From Bacillus chungangensis (GTDB lineage: Bacteria > Bacillota > Bacilli > Bacillales > Bacillaceae_C): DNA of 64,000 nt. This document shows, one piece after another, positions 19,153-28,002 of the stretch. Positions within the stretch are counted from its first letter, which is position 1; each line of letters opens with the position of its first letter. The position numbers were made by a program, and so were the translations under genes. Where the stretch lies: positions 1-64,000 of the forward strand of contig NZ_JAUSTT010000012.1 in assembly GCF_030812995.1 (NCBI RefSeq), written 5' to 3'. The notes under the pieces are model-generated. The model was not told the origin of the DNA. It ran no database searches and worked only from the letters and a program-made list of their open reading frames with translations.

Positions 19153-19647
19153 TTATTTTTTAATAAACAATATTTCATCCTGTCCAGCAGCAACTGTGTT
19201 ATTTTTCGCTTTGCGAATTTCCTTCATGTCAGTTGTGTTAGTGATAATGATAGGTGTAATGGTGCTTTTTGCCTTTTCTTGAATGACTGCTTCTTCAAAA
19301 GTAATCAGCTTGTCCCCCTGTTTTACTGTATCGCCTTCTTGTACATGTGCAGTAAATCCTTCTCCTTTTAAATTAACTGTCTCGAGTCCAATGTGAATTA
19401 AAATTTCTACACCGTTATCTGCTTGTATTCCTACGGCATGCAGCGTAGGGAAAACTTGAAGGATTTTCCCGTTGACAGGAGCTACAACATTGCCGTTCGC
19501 AGGTTTAATTGCGATACCATCTCCCATCATTTTTTCGGAAAAAACCGGATCAGGAACTTCTTCTAAAGGAACTAATTCGCCATCCACAGGAGCAGCTATT
19601 GTAATTTCATTTGTATTTTTTTTATTTCCAAATAATTTTTTAAACAT
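19153..19647 (-). CDS. Stand-alone PTS glucose-type EIIA
   Basis: This 164-residue cytosolic phosphocarrier is of the glucose (Crr) EIIA type. Pro-rich Val-Pro-Asp segments at the start are followed by the strand VNGKILQVFPTLHAVG with His70 and the active-site strand EILIHIGLETV with phospho-acceptor His85. It accepts phosphate from HPr and passes it to an EIIB. The divergent EIICB gene encodes IIC and IIB only, so this protein is its natural partner. The ATG at 19647 follows AAGGTGGAATAAAT. It has its own promoter (-35 near 19721-19726, -10 at 19698-19703) and shares an operator-like motif with the divergent gene. Confidence 0.93.
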   Translation of the reverse strand: MFKKLFGNKKNTNEITIAAPVDGELVPLEEVPDPVFSEKMMGDGIAIKPANGNVVAPVNGKILQVFPTLHAVGIQADNGVEILIHIGLETVNLKGEGFTAHVQEGDTVKQGDKLITFEEAVIQEKAKSTITPIIITNTTDMKEIRKAKNNTVAAGQDEILFIKK

Positions 19648-19675
19648 ATTTATTCCACCTTATCTAAAAATATTA

Positions 19676-19726
19676 ATGATTTTCATCAATTAGTGTCATT
19701 ATAAATTGAATACTCTTACGTAGCAA
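19676..19726 (-). promoter_or_regulatory. Promoter and operator of the EIIA gene
   Basis: On the minus strand TTGCTA (19726-19721) and TATAAT (19703-19698) are spaced by 17 bp. The transcription start region contains ATGAAAATCATTAAT-like palindromic DNA, similar to the motif at the divergent EIICB promoter, and is a likely RpiR-family operator. Confidence 0.7.
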
Positions 19727-19787
19727 TAAAAACGAAAGATGTCAGTAGATGAAGAATAATGAAACTTTTCATTTAAATAAAAAACAC

Positions 19788-19836
19788 TTGATAAAAATGA
19801 TTTTCAGTAATAAAATTAATGTGAAAATAATTTTCT
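19788..19836 (+). promoter_or_regulatory. Promoter and operator of the EIICB-nanE operon
   Basis: TTGATA (19788-19793) and TAAAAT (19811-19816) are spaced by 17 bp. The near-palindrome TGAAAATAATTTTCT (19822-19836) covers the expected start of transcription, and ATGATTTTCA sits inside the spacer. It resembles the motif at the divergent EIIA promoter. The RpiR-type regulator at the end of the locus is the likely binder. Confidence 0.7.
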
Positions 19837-19863
19837 AAAATGAGTAGATTAGAGGTGGAAAAA

Positions 19864-21399
19864 TTGAAAAATGCTTTTTTCGAGAAGGCGCAGAGATTCG
19901 GAAAATCATTTATGCTTCCGATTGCTGTACTTCCAGCAGCAGGATTACTTCTAGGAATTGGGGGAGCATTTAGTAATCCAGCAACGATCATGTCTTATCC
20001 ATTTCTTGATCAAAAGTGGCTACAGGCAATCTTTACGATTATGAGTTCCGCTGGTTCAATTGTGTTTGCCAATTTGGCCATTATTTTTGCAGTTGGGGTA
20101 GCTATTGGGCTTGCTAGGTCAGATAAGGGGACAGCTGGTCTTGCGGCAGTATTAGGTTATTTAGTCATGAATGCGACGATCAATGCGATGTTAACGATTA
20201 CTGGGAAGTTAGCAGAAGACAATTTTGCTGAAGTAGGGCAAGGAATGGTGCTAGGGATTCAATCTTTAGAAACCGGTGTCTTTGGTGGTGTTGTTCTAGG
20301 ATTAATGACTTATTGGCTCCATCAAAAGTACAATAAAATCGAATTACCTAGGTTTTTAGGTTTCTTTGGTGGTTCTCGCTTTATTCCGATTGTTACTGCC
20401 TTTGCATCCATACTATTAGGAATTGCATTATTCTACGTTTGGCCAGTGATTCAGTCAGGCATCTTTTCACTAGGCAATCTCGTAGAAGTGACGGGGTATG
20501 TTGGCACATTTATTTATGGATTTGTGCTGCGTTTACTCGGACCGTTTGGACTTCATCATATTTTTTATATACCATTTTGGACAACGAGCCTCGGCGGTTC
20601 AATGATTATCGATGGGACATTAATTGAGGGAACGCAGCGTATATTCTTTGCTCAATTAGCCCAACCGGATGTAGAAAAATTCTTTATTGGAACAGCACGG
20701 TTCATGGCAGGAAGGCATATTACAATGATGTTCGGTCTGCTTGGAGCTTGTCTCGCGATTTACCATACAGCAAAACCTAAAAATAAAAAGAAAGTACTCG
20801 GTTTAATGCTGTCAGCTGGATTAACTTCCTTTCTAACTGGTATTACCGAACCAATTGAATTTTCGTTTTTATTTATAGCTCCAGTATTGTATGTCATTCA
20901 TGCGTTTTATGATGGACTTGCATTTATGTTCGCTCATATTTTCGAGATAACGATTGGCCAGACTTTTTCTGGAGGATTCATTGATTTTCTTCTATTTGGT
21001 ATATTGCAAGGAAATGCGAAAACAAATTGGATCATGGTTCCTATCATTGGAGTTCCTTGGTTCTTCCTATACTATTTCACATTCAAATTTGCAATTAAGA
21101 AATTTAATTTTAAAACGCCAGGACGCGAAGAAGAAATGGAAGAGTTTACTTTTTCTAAAACCGAAAGAGCGGAAGCAATCATCACCGGTTTAGGAGGCGG
21201 GGCAAACATAAAAGATGTTGATGCTTGTGCTACTCGTTTAAGAGTAAGTGTTCATCAATCCGATCTTGTACAAAAGGATGATTTGATGAAAACAGGTGCT
21301 AAAGGTGTGATTGCAAGTGGAAATGGTGTACAAATTATTTATGGACCTGAAGTCACGAGTATAAAAAATGAGGTTGAGGAAGCGTTAGGAGATCATTAA
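19864..21399 (+). CDS. PTS EIICB, probable N-acetylmannosamine/amino-sugar transporter
   Basis: This 511-residue permease of the glucose/N-acetylglucosamine/maltose PTS class has an N-terminal EIIC domain (about residues 5-400, roughly ten helices; motif [12 protein letters not shown] near 330) and a C-terminal EIIB domain with phospho-Cys455 in DACATRLRV. The start is TTG at 19864, because AGAGGTGG lies five bases before it; the ATG at 19840 has no binding site. It lacks EIIA, which is supplied by the divergent gene. NanE follows only 2 bp downstream, which points to uptake of N-acetylmannosamine as its 6-phosphate. Other amino sugars remain possible. Confidence 0.9.
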   Translation: MKNAFFEKAQRFGKSFMLPIAVLPAAGLLLGIGGAFSNPATIMSYPFLDQKWLQAIFTIMSSAGSIVFANLAIIFAVGVAIGLARSDKGTAGLAAVLGYLVMNATINAMLTITGKLAEDNFAEVGQGMVLGIQSLETGVFGGVVLGLMTYWLHQKYNKIELPRFLGFFGGSRFIPIVTAFASILLGIALFYVWPVIQSGIFSLGNLVEVTGYVGTFIYGFVLRLLGPFGLHHIFYIPFWTTSLGGSMIIDGTLIEGTQRIFFAQLAQPDVEKFFIGTARFMAGRHITMMFGLLGACLAIYHTAKPKNKKKVLGLMLSAGLTSFLTGITEPIEFSFLFIAPVLYVIHAFYDGLAFMFAHIFEITIGQTFSGGFIDFLLFGILQGNAKTNWIMVPIIGVPWFFLYYFTFKFAIKKFNFKTPGREEEMEEFTFSKTERAEAIITGLGGGANIKDVDACATRLRVSVHQSDLVQKDDLMKTGAKGVIASGNGVQIIYGPEVTSIKNEVEEALGDH

Positions 21400-21401
21400 A
21401 C

Positions 21402-22097
21402 ATGGACATTTTAAACAGGCTAGAAAAACAATTAATTGTATCATGCCAGGCTTTGGAAGATGAGCCGCTTCATTCATCAGAGATAATGGGGAGAATGGCG
21501 TTAGCAGCTTTACAAGGAGGGGCAAAAGGTATCCGGGCCAATACGGTCGCCGATATTAAAGAGATAAAAAAACAAGTAGATTTGCCGATTATCGGAATTA
21601 TTAAGCAAGATTATCCTGATAGTGATATTTATATTACGCCGACATTAAAGGAAATAAAAGCACTATTAGCTGCTGAAGTAGATATTATTGCGACGGATGC
21701 AACAAGTCGCAAAAGGCCTAATGAAGAGAAATTAGACGCAATCATTTCATATGTAAAATCCCATCACCCTGAGGTTGCATTCATGGCCGACATTTCTTCT
21801 GTTGAGGAAGCTGTTTGTGCAGAACAATTGGGCTTTGATTGTATTTCAACAACACTTGTTGGATATACCGAAAAAACAAAAGGGGAAAGCATTGTTGACA
21901 ATGACTTTTCCATTTTAAAGAACATTGTTGCATCTGTTTCAATTCCAGTCATTGCTGAAGGAAAAATCGATACTCCCGAAAAGGCATTCATGGCGCTTGA
22001 AAATGGTGCACACTTCGTTGTCGTCGGTGGGGCAATTACTCGACCGCAAATAATTACAAAAACGTATGTTGATTCAATCAAAAAATGCCAACTATAA
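21402..22097 (+). CDS. nanE: N-acetylmannosamine-6-phosphate 2-epimerase
   Basis: This 231-residue TIM-barrel enzyme converts N-acetylmannosamine-6-phosphate to N-acetylglucosamine-6-phosphate. Family motifs are [13 protein letters not shown] near residue 40, [19 protein letters not shown] near 68, [11 protein letters not shown] near 95 and the phosphate-binding [13 protein letters not shown] and [12 protein letters not shown] turns near 190-220. It starts 2 bp after the EIICB stop and forms an operon with it. No N-acetylneuraminate lyase or kinase is nearby, consistent with direct uptake of phosphorylated ManNAc through the PTS, where no kinase is needed. A terminator follows at once. Confidence 0.95.
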   Translation: MDILNRLEKQLIVSCQALEDEPLHSSEIMGRMALAALQGGAKGIRANTVADIKEIKKQVDLPIIGIIKQDYPDSDIYITPTLKEIKALLAAEVDIIATDATSRKRPNEEKLDAIISYVKSHHPEVAFMADISSVEEAVCAEQLGFDCISTTLVGYTEKTKGESIVDNDFSILKNIVASVSIPVIAEGKIDTPEKAFMALENGAHFVVVGGAITRPQIITKTYVDSIKKCQL

Positions 22098-22110
22098 TAA
22101 GAATGATTTG

Positions 22111-22148
22111 TATAGAACCAGAGCTTAAACTGGTTCTATATTTTTTTA
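22111..22148. terminator. Terminator between nanE and the RpiR-type gene
   Basis: TATAGAACCAG (22111-22121) pairs with CTGGTTCTATA (22130-22140) and is followed by seven T residues on the plus strand. It serves nanE and overlaps the end of the convergent regulator gene. Confidence 0.9.
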
Positions 22149-22942
22149 TATTCATTGATTGCTTTTAACGTTTTGTTGCTTTTATTTAGAGCATCTTGAT
22201 TTAGCAAAAGCATCATGCTTAAAATGTCTAAAGAATAAAGGATAGATAGCTGACTGTTCATAAAGCCATTGTCACGATATGTTTGAATACTAGAAGTATA
22301 TAAGATGAGATCGGAGTTTTTTGCTAGGCTCGTTTCAGAATAATTAGTGATAGCAATGATTTTGGCATCTTGCTGTTTGGCTATTTGTATCCCATCAATG
22401 ATCTCCTTTGTTTGTCCTGAACTTGATATTGCAATAATAACATCTTGGGAAGTTAGGATAGAAGCATTAATAATCATAGCGTGAGAATCTGTATGTGTAT
22501 CTACAAATAGTCCCATTCTTGCTAATCGCAGCTTTAATTCTTGAGCAGATAAACCTGAACTGCCGATACCATATATATGGATACTTTTTGCTTCAAAAAT
22601 CCAGTTGCACGCTGTTTCAAAATCATGAATATTCGTTAGAGAATTTGTTGATTTGATGACGGAGTGATAAATTTGATCAACGGCATCAATGGCATCGTGT
22701 GTTTCATCTGTTTGCTTTACGGCATCACGCAAAAGGATTTTAAATTCAACAAAACTTGAAGCTCCGATTTTTTTGCAAAAACGTGTAATGGTAGAGATTG
22801 ACACATTGATTTTATCGGCTAATTCTTGAATATGAATGTTCAATAACGTTTTATTATGGTGTATGACATAATCGGCTATTTTTTTTTCTGTCTTGCTTAG
22901 TGTTTGATATTTTAACTGTATTTGGTCTAGAATCGAATGCAT
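22136..22942 (-). CDS. RpiR-family (MurR-like) transcriptional regulator
   Basis: This 268-residue protein has an N-terminal RpiR helix-turn-helix (about residues 1-75: LSKTEKKIADYVIHHN, IQELADKINVSISTITRFCKKIG) and a C-terminal SIS sugar-phosphate binding domain (about 110-250; motifs IYGIGSSGLSAQELKLRL and VIAISSSGQTKEII). Such proteins sense phosphorylated amino sugars. The ATG at 22942 has a perfect GGAGG site; the upstream extension to 22972 is unlikely. It is convergent with the EIICB-nanE operon and should control it and the EIIA gene through the matching palindromes near 19676-19836. Confidence 0.92.
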   Translation of the reverse strand: MHSILDQIQLKYQTLSKTEKKIADYVIHHNKTLLNIHIQELADKINVSISTITRFCKKIGASSFVEFKILLRDAVKQTDETHDAIDAVDQIYHSVIKSTNSLTNIHDFETACNWIFEAKSIHIYGIGSSGLSAQELKLRLARMGLFVDTHTDSHAMIINASILTSQDVIIAISSSGQTKEIIDGIQIAKQQDAKIIAITNYSETSLAKNSDLILYTSSIQTYRDNGFMNSQLSILYSLDILSMMLLLNQDALNKSNKTLKAINEYKKI

Positions 22943-23157
22943 CCATTTACCTCCAAATATAACAAAAGACATATTGAATTCGTTAGGGTGTTGTATTCAT
23001 TATAGAATGTATAAAATGAAAATGAAAGAGAATGCAATGCTGCTGACAGTAGCGTAGTTACTAATTTCAATCCACCTCAGAACTAAAAAACGCCCTTAAA
23101 GGTGAAGTGTACCCTAATTATTAGATACCATCTAAAATTTAAGGTTTATATTATCGC

Positions 23158-24912
23158 CTATTGTAAGTGGTGGTGAATAGTTTCAGATAGAATGATTTTC
23201 TTAATTTTAGTCGTGAATGCCGCCTCCACAATTGCATAAATAATTTGAATAACAACAAATATACCCAATATGATAAAGACATTGGTTTGAAACGGAATAT
23301 AATCGACTGTTTGTATGGATAAGCTTCTGTGTATCTCTTTGCATATAACAACACTGGGAAACAGCATTAACAAGAAAGCAATATTTATAATAGGTCTATA
23401 AATGCTTATGAGCATTTTGTTGATCTCTTTTGGTTTGTATCCTAATAAATTTAAAATCAACATTTCTTTTGAGCTGTCCTGAAAGTTGAGAAGTAACACC
23501 AAATAGATTAATATACATCCAGCAACACATCCAAGCAGTTGATTTATTACCGCACTCATTCGATTCGAAACCGTCTCTTCGTCAAGTGTAAGTAACCGTT
23601 CTTCTTTTGTAATAATTTGTCCAGTCATAGTGGAATCTATTTCAGTGCTTAAAAGTCCATTATATGACGTTTCTGGTATGTGCATCCATTTAGCTAATTG
23701 CTCTTTTGACATATAAATACAGTTAGATTCTGCATTTTCTGCCACATTAGCAACTATAACGGAATAATTTTCACCAGATATTGAAATTGTAACTTCATCA
23801 CCTTTTTTTAAACCATATACTTCTTGGAGTGCAACTCCAATCAATATTTCATTATTCTCTTGTATACTCAGTAGTTCACCGCTCTGATTGTAGAGTTCTA
23901 ATAAATTTCCACCATCAGATAAGCCAATTATTTGCTGTGCAATAGGTTCATTGTAGTTTTCTGTATACAGGGAAGTCGAGACTTCTAAGTATAAGACCGA
24001 GTTCGTGTGTTCCTCTGAAACTTCTTGATGAATTTCATCAAATTTTACATTGTAAGAATAATTGTGTCCCTCCGTCTGTGACTGATAAATTTTATCGCTG
24101 CTTAGATAGAGGGAAATACTCATGATGAAAAGACTTGTACTGACACCAACGGCAATAATGCATAAAATAAGTGTCGTAGGTTTGCGAAGTACAATCCTAA
24201 TAGGAAATCTTTTGTTTTCTGGCAAAACAGAAGAAACTTTATCGGCTATAAAAGTGATTGTCCGCTTTTCTTTTTTTATATCCATAGCATTTATCAATAA
24301 GGCGGCTTCTTTTTTGTAAAACGCTTTACAGGATAATATAGTTGTCATACATAATACCAAAATAACCAGAATTACACCGTAAAATATACTATTGGCATGG
24401 ATACCCTTTTCTATATCAGGAATCCCATATGAAACCTTATAAGCGTTTAATAATACACTTGAAAATATCCAACCAAACAACATCCCTGTTATCGTGGCAA
24501 AGAAAGACAATGAAATAGTAAAAAACATATAAGTTTTTACAATAGAAAAATCTTTAAAACCCAATGCCTTAAAGCAACCAATTTCTTTTTGATGTTGATT
24601 AAAATAATGTTTATAGAATAGATACAATACAAAGGCACTCATAATCAAAAAGCATAAGAGGAAAGTCCATGCCAAGGAGTTGTTGGACTGTAAAGCCACA
24701 AATAAATCGGCTTGATTGTCCGAAAATGCTCTGCTAGCATTTAATATGCTTTGGAGTTTTTCCATATTTTTATCAATGGAAAACTGGACAAAGAAATACA
24801 TAAACGAAGTTAGCATGATGAAAGTGTAAAGAAGAATGATATAGCTCTTGTTTTTTAATATGCTTTTCATCACTTCTTTATAAAGTAATTTTTCATTTTT
24901 CTGGATTATCAA
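23158..24912 (-). CDS. FtsX/MacB-like ABC transporter permease
   Basis: This 584-residue membrane protein has an N-terminal helix (about 18-40), a first FtsX-type domain with helices at about 85-110, 130-155 and 170-195, then a helix near 250-270, a long extracellular part (about 275-450), and three C-terminal helices (about 455-560). This two-FtsX layout is that of peptide-export or bacitracin-resistance type permeases. The start is TTG at 24912 overlapping the TGA of the ATPase gene (TTGA), with GGGAGG ahead of it. It is the last gene of a TetR-ATPase-permease operon. The likely role is export of, or resistance to, a lipid or peptide; the substrate is unknown. Confidence 0.87.
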   Translation of the reverse strand: MIIQKNEKLLYKEVMKSILKNKSYIILLYTFIMLTSFMYFFVQFSIDKNMEKLQSILNASRAFSDNQADLFVALQSNNSLAWTFLLCFLIMSAFVLYLFYKHYFNQHQKEIGCFKALGFKDFSIVKTYMFFTISLSFFATITGMLFGWIFSSVLLNAYKVSYGIPDIEKGIHANSIFYGVILVILVLCMTTILSCKAFYKKEAALLINAMDIKKEKRTITFIADKVSSVLPENKRFPIRIVLRKPTTLILCIIAVGVSTSLFIMSISLYLSSDKIYQSQTEGHNYSYNVKFDEIHQEVSEEHTNSVLYLEVSTSLYTENYNEPIAQQIIGLSDGGNLLELYNQSGELLSIQENNEILIGVALQEVYGLKKGDEVTISISGENYSVIVANVAENAESNCIYMSKEQLAKWMHIPETSYNGLLSTEIDSTMTGQIITKEERLLTLDEETVSNRMSAVINQLLGCVAGCILIYLVLLLNFQDSSKEMLILNLLGYKPKEINKMLISIYRPIINIAFLLMLFPSVVICKEIHRSLSIQTVDYIPFQTNVFIILGIFVVIQIIYAIVEAAFTTKIKKIILSETIHHHLQ

Positions 24913-25616
24913 AATAAATCCTCCCAGCTCATTTCATCTGCACTGATAGGCGCTTTATTCCACATATCTTTATGAATAAGTCCATCCTTAATCGTAATAA
25001 TGCGTTCAGCAGTATTAGCAATTTTTAAATTATGGGTAATGAAAATAATTGTTACACCATATTGTTTTTTTATCAGATGTAATAATTTTATAACCCGTTT
25101 GCTGTTATCCTCGTCCAATGCGCCTGTGGCTTCATCACAAAATAAAACCTTTGGATTTTTGATGATCGCTCTTGCGATAGAGGTTCTTTGTTGTTGTCCT
25201 CCGGAAAGTTGAGAAGGGAACTTATTTAGAATATCATCAATTCCCAGCATTTCAGTTACCTCATTGAAAGGCAATGACTTTCTAACTGGGGAAATTCCTA
25301 TCCGAATATTTTCGGCAACTGTTAAATTTGGCAGTAAGAGATAATTTTGAAATATATTGCTAGTTTCATTTCTCTTTAGATATGACATCTGTGAATTGCT
25401 AAAGGATGTAATCTCTAATTCTTGATAATATATCTTTCCTGATGTGGGCTTTAACAGCCCTGACATGATATTCAGCAATGTGGTTTTGCCGGAGCCGCTT
25501 GCACCAAGTATTACATTAAATGAATTTAAAGATATTGATAAATCCACTCCATTTAATACTGTTTCATTTTCATTAAATTTTTTTGTAATTTTTTCTGCTC
25601 TTATAATTGGTTTCAT
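24909..25616 (-). CDS. MacB/LolD-type ABC transporter ATPase
   Basis: This 235-residue ATP-binding subunit has Walker A GASGSGKTT near residue 38, the Q loop, the signature LSGGQQQRTSIARAI near 137, Walker B VLFCDEATGALDEDN near 157 and the H-loop ITHNL near 195. It drives the FtsX-like permease encoded directly after it. The ATG at 25616 lies inside the end of the TetR gene, with a GGAG site at good distance, so translation of the two is coupled. Confidence 0.93.
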   Translation of the reverse strand: MKPIIRAEKITKKFNENETVLNGVDLSISLNSFNVILGASGSGKTTLLNIMSGLLKPTSGKIYYQELEITSFSNSQMSYLKRNETSNIFQNYLLLPNLTVAENIRIGISPVRKSLPFNEVTEMLGIDDILNKFPSQLSGGQQQRTSIARAIIKNPKVLFCDEATGALDEDNSKRVIKLLHLIKKQYGVTIIFITHNLKIANTAERIITIKDGLIHKDMWNKAPISADEMSWEDLF

Positions 25617-26217
25617 TATATTCTCCAGTTCTATAAATGATTGTTTTCAAGATCATGTCGATTTGTTCTTGTATTAGCTCAGGCGAAATAGATATACTCA
25701 TAGATAGAAGATTTAATCCCTCAAGTAAAATTACGATGTGCCTTGCCGTTTTCTCTATATCTATAACATCTAAATGAGCGATTTCCTTTCTGCTAATTCC
25801 ATAAGAAAGCGTTTTGGAAACAATAGTAACTGCGTCATTAAAATATTTTTCTAAAACTTCCTCAAAAGGATTGTTTCTTTGTGACAAGAAAAATTCATAG
25901 ATTGCTACTCTAATTGTATTTTCTGTGTTTAGTAATTCATTTTTCTGTCGTTGTAAAAATTCATTTAATATTGCTATTGCATTCATCTCATTTTCCATGC
26001 ATTTTATAAAATAGCAATAATCATTTTCTTTTTCTAACGATAAAATATCCTCAAAAATTTCTTTTGTTGACCCATAGTATCTGTATAACCCACCACGGCT
26101 TATACCACATTCTTCAACAATATCCTTCATGGTAACAGAGGTATAGCCCTTTCTCATAAAGACATTTGCGGCATTCTCTAAAATATAATTTTTTTTCTCA
26201 ATAGCTTTTGATGTCAT
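25573..26217 (-). CDS. TetR-family repressor of the adjacent ABC operon
   Basis: This 214-residue regulator has an N-terminal TetR helix-turn-helix (about residues 8-55: NYILENAANVFMRKGYTSVT, MKDIVEECGISRGGLYRYYG) and an all-helical ligand-binding C-terminus. The ATG at 26217 follows GTAAGGAG. Its last 44 bp overlap the start of the ATPase gene, an unusually long overlap. It is first in the operon, behind a promoter that holds two large palindromes, so autorepression and control of the transporter are likely. Confidence 0.92.
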   Translation of the reverse strand: MTSKAIEKKNYILENAANVFMRKGYTSVTMKDIVEECGISRGGLYRYYGSTKEIFEDILSLEKENDYCYFIKCMENEMNAIAILNEFLQRQKNELLNTENTIRVAIYEFFLSQRNNPFEEVLEKYFNDAVTIVSKTLSYGISRKEIAHLDVIDIEKTARHIVILLEGLNLLSMSISISPELIQEQIDMILKTIIYRTGEYNETNYKSRKNYKKI

Positions 26218-26249
26218 ATAGATATCTCTCCTTACTTACTTACAATACA

Positions 26250-26304
26250 AAAGTGACACATGTGTCGATGAATAAATTATGCGACACACGTGTCACTTTG
26301 TCAA
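26250..26304 (-). promoter_or_regulatory. TetR operon promoter with paired operators
   Basis: On the minus strand -35 TTGACA (26304-26299) and -10 CATAAT (26281-26276) are 17 bp apart. The spacer is filled by GTGACACGTGTGTCG, and a matching GTGACACATGTGTCG lies just after the start site (26252-26267, opposite orientation). The two sites form a large 18-bp-armed inverted repeat (26250-26267 and 26282-26299). This is an ideal arrangement for TetR repression. Confidence 0.88.
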
Positions 26305-26367
26305 GTTAAAAAAATTAACTAGCCATCATAGGCAAAAAATGATGGTGATCATATACGTGAAATAGCA

Positions 26368-26460
26368 ATGAAAAGCTATATGATCGAGGTTGAATATGAT
26401 GACCAATTTACTGAAATAAGCAAAATTGAAACTCTGATCAACACAATAGTAGTAGCATAA
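26368..26460 (+). pseudogene. Possible short gene remnant
   Basis: A 30-codon plus-strand frame (MKSYMIEVEYDDQFTEISK and so on, ending in TAA) has protein-like composition and is followed by a terminator at 26481, but has no ribosome binding site. It may be the tail of a lost gene. I do not recognise it. Confidence 0.25.
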
Positions 26461-26480
26461 CAGTAAAGAAATTTCATAAA

Positions 26481-26517
26481 AGCAGGGCGAAAAAATTACC
26501 CTGTTCTTATTTTTTTA
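26481..26517 (+). terminator. Plus-strand terminator with no intact upstream gene
   Basis: CAGGG (26483-26487) pairs with CCCTG (26499-26503), with weaker flanking pairs, followed by a run of T residues. No intact plus-strand gene precedes it, which supports a decayed gene at 26340-26460. Confidence 0.55.
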
Positions 26518-26552
26518 CAGAACATCCTTGATAAAATTCGCTGGAACATGTA

Positions 26553-27404
26553 TTATTGCTGTCCTTCTATTTGAAAAAGCTCCGGAATGGTTACTAATTC
26601 TATGCCATCATTTTGTAGTTTTGGAATGATAATATCCAATGCTTCTACTGTACCAGATAAGTCTTGTGTCCAATGACCGCCATCATGAAATAAAATAACG
26701 GCGCCGGGATGAATATTGCTTAGGACATTTTTTTGAATTTGTTCAGCTGAAAGCTGCTGCCAGTCTGAGGAATCAACTGACCACATGATTGCAGATAAAT
26801 TCATTTGTTCCAATGCTTTTACTTGTTCACGAGTTAAATTGCCATAGGGCGGCCGAAATATCCTCGGTTTCATGTTAACTATTTGTTCTATCGTATTTTC
26901 CGTATCTGAAATTTCTTTTTTCATTCGATCAATATTTGCTTCATTTAAATTTGGGTGCCAATAAGAATGATTTCCAATTGCATGTCCCTCTTCATGAATG
27001 CGTTTCACAATATCTGGATAGGCCCCAGCTCTTGATCCCATCATAAAGAAAGTCGCTTTTGCATGATGTTTTTTTAAAACATCTAGTATTTGGGGTGTAT
27101 ACTTTTCACTTGGGCCGTCATCAAAGGTGAGAGCCATTTTTTGTGTATTGTTTGCTCGAATTGCAATAATATCAGGATATTCGCGCTGCAGTGTCCAAAA
27201 TGATACTGGCTCTTGCACCCTGCTTGCTAATTCTGATCCTCCTTCAAGTTCTTCTATATGTTGCTGCTGATTGTCGTTATGGGTTACTGTCATTAGCTTG
27301 TTTTCCTCTTTCACAGGCTCTGTGGCGTTATTGTTGCATGCAGATAAGAAAATACTCATAAAAGACAAAAATAGGAGCAAACGGCAGCGTGTGGTGATAT
27401 TCAT
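26553..27404 (-). CDS. Polysaccharide deacetylase lipoprotein
   Basis: This 283-residue protein has an N-terminal signal peptide and the lipobox LSAC, so it should be anchored at the outer face of the membrane. It has a NodB-type deacetylase domain at about residues 70-270. The metal and catalytic motifs are present: MALTFDDGPS (motif 1), HSYWHPNL (motif 2), RPPYG (motif 3), DSSDW (motif 4) and ILFHDGG (motif 5). It probably removes acetyl groups from peptidoglycan or another cell-wall polysaccharide. The ATG at 27404 follows AAAAGGGGG. It appears monocistronic. Confidence 0.92.
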   Translation of the reverse strand: MNITTRCRLLLFLSFMSIFLSACNNNATEPVKEENKLMTVTHNDNQQQHIEELEGGSELASRVQEPVSFWTLQREYPDIIAIRANNTQKMALTFDDGPSEKYTPQILDVLKKHHAKATFFMMGSRAGAYPDIVKRIHEEGHAIGNHSYWHPNLNEANIDRMKKEISDTENTIEQIVNMKPRIFRPPYGNLTREQVKALEQMNLSAIMWSVDSSDWQQLSAEQIQKNVLSNIHPGAVILFHDGGHWTQDLSGTVEALDIIIPKLQNDGIELVTIPELFQIEGQQ

Positions 27405-27553
27405 TTTAATCCCCCTTTTAGATACGTTTCCACTAGTATTTTCCGAAGTTTGTCATTTCATGTATATCAAGAGCAATCAAAGTGATGATATGTGAAAAAA
27501 TCTCATTAACGTCGAATAAGGCTTTTTTTACAATATTTTACTAGAAAAATGTA

Positions 27554-27603
27554 TTGACACTCAATGTCTATAGTGTATATACTTTATATATACACTATAG
27601 ACA
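27554..27603 (+). promoter_or_regulatory. Promoter with 17-bp-arm operator of the GntR-ABC operon
   Basis: A -35 TTGACA (27554-27559) and -10 TATACT (27578-27583, 18-bp spacing) are overlapped by a perfect inverted repeat with arms 27565-27581 and 27587-27603 (core ATAGTGTATATA / TATATACACTAT). It contains the AGTGTA/TACACT halves typical of YtrA-type operators. Self-repression by the encoded GntR protein is expected. Confidence 0.88.
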
Positions 27604-27618
27604 ATTGTAGGTGACTAA

Positions 27619-28002
27619 ATGGGTATTATTATTTCAAACACCTCAAAAGATCCTATTTATCAGCAAATTATTACGCAAATAAAAGAAATGGTTTTTAAAG
27701 GGGAACTTAAAGAAGGTGATGCACTTCCATCTATTCGTCAGCTGGCTAAAGATTTACAAATTAGCGTCATTACAACAAAACGAGCTTATGAGGAATTGGA
27801 AAAGGAAGGATTTATTATCTCGGTTGTTGGAAAAGGATCGTTTATTGCTGGTCAAAACAAAGAACTGTTAAAAGAGAGGCGCTTGAAGATAATGGAAGAA
27901 AAAATGATTGAGATTATTGAAGAAAGCAAGCTGTTAAACATTTCAATTGATGAGCTTTCCGATATGCTCCATTTATTGTATAGAGAGGATGACGAGCGTT
28001 GA
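27619..28002 (+). CDS. GntR-family repressor, YtrA/YhcF type
   Basis: This 127-residue protein has a GntR winged helix at about residues 10-78 (PIYQQIITQIKEMVFKGEL, LPSIRQLAKDLQISVITTKRAYEELEKEG) and only a short C-terminal dimerisation tail, which defines the YtrA subgroup. Such proteins repress small ABC transporter operons that respond to cell-envelope antibiotics. The ATG follows GTAGGTGACTAA. The stop codon overlaps the TTG start of the ATPase gene, so they are translationally coupled. A long palindrome lies over the promoter. Confidence 0.92.
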   Translation: MGIIISNTSKDPIYQQIITQIKEMVFKGELKEGDALPSIRQLAKDLQISVITTKRAYEELEKEGFIISVVGKGSFIAGQNKELLKERRLKIMEEKMIEIIEESKLLNISIDELSDMLHLLYREDDER

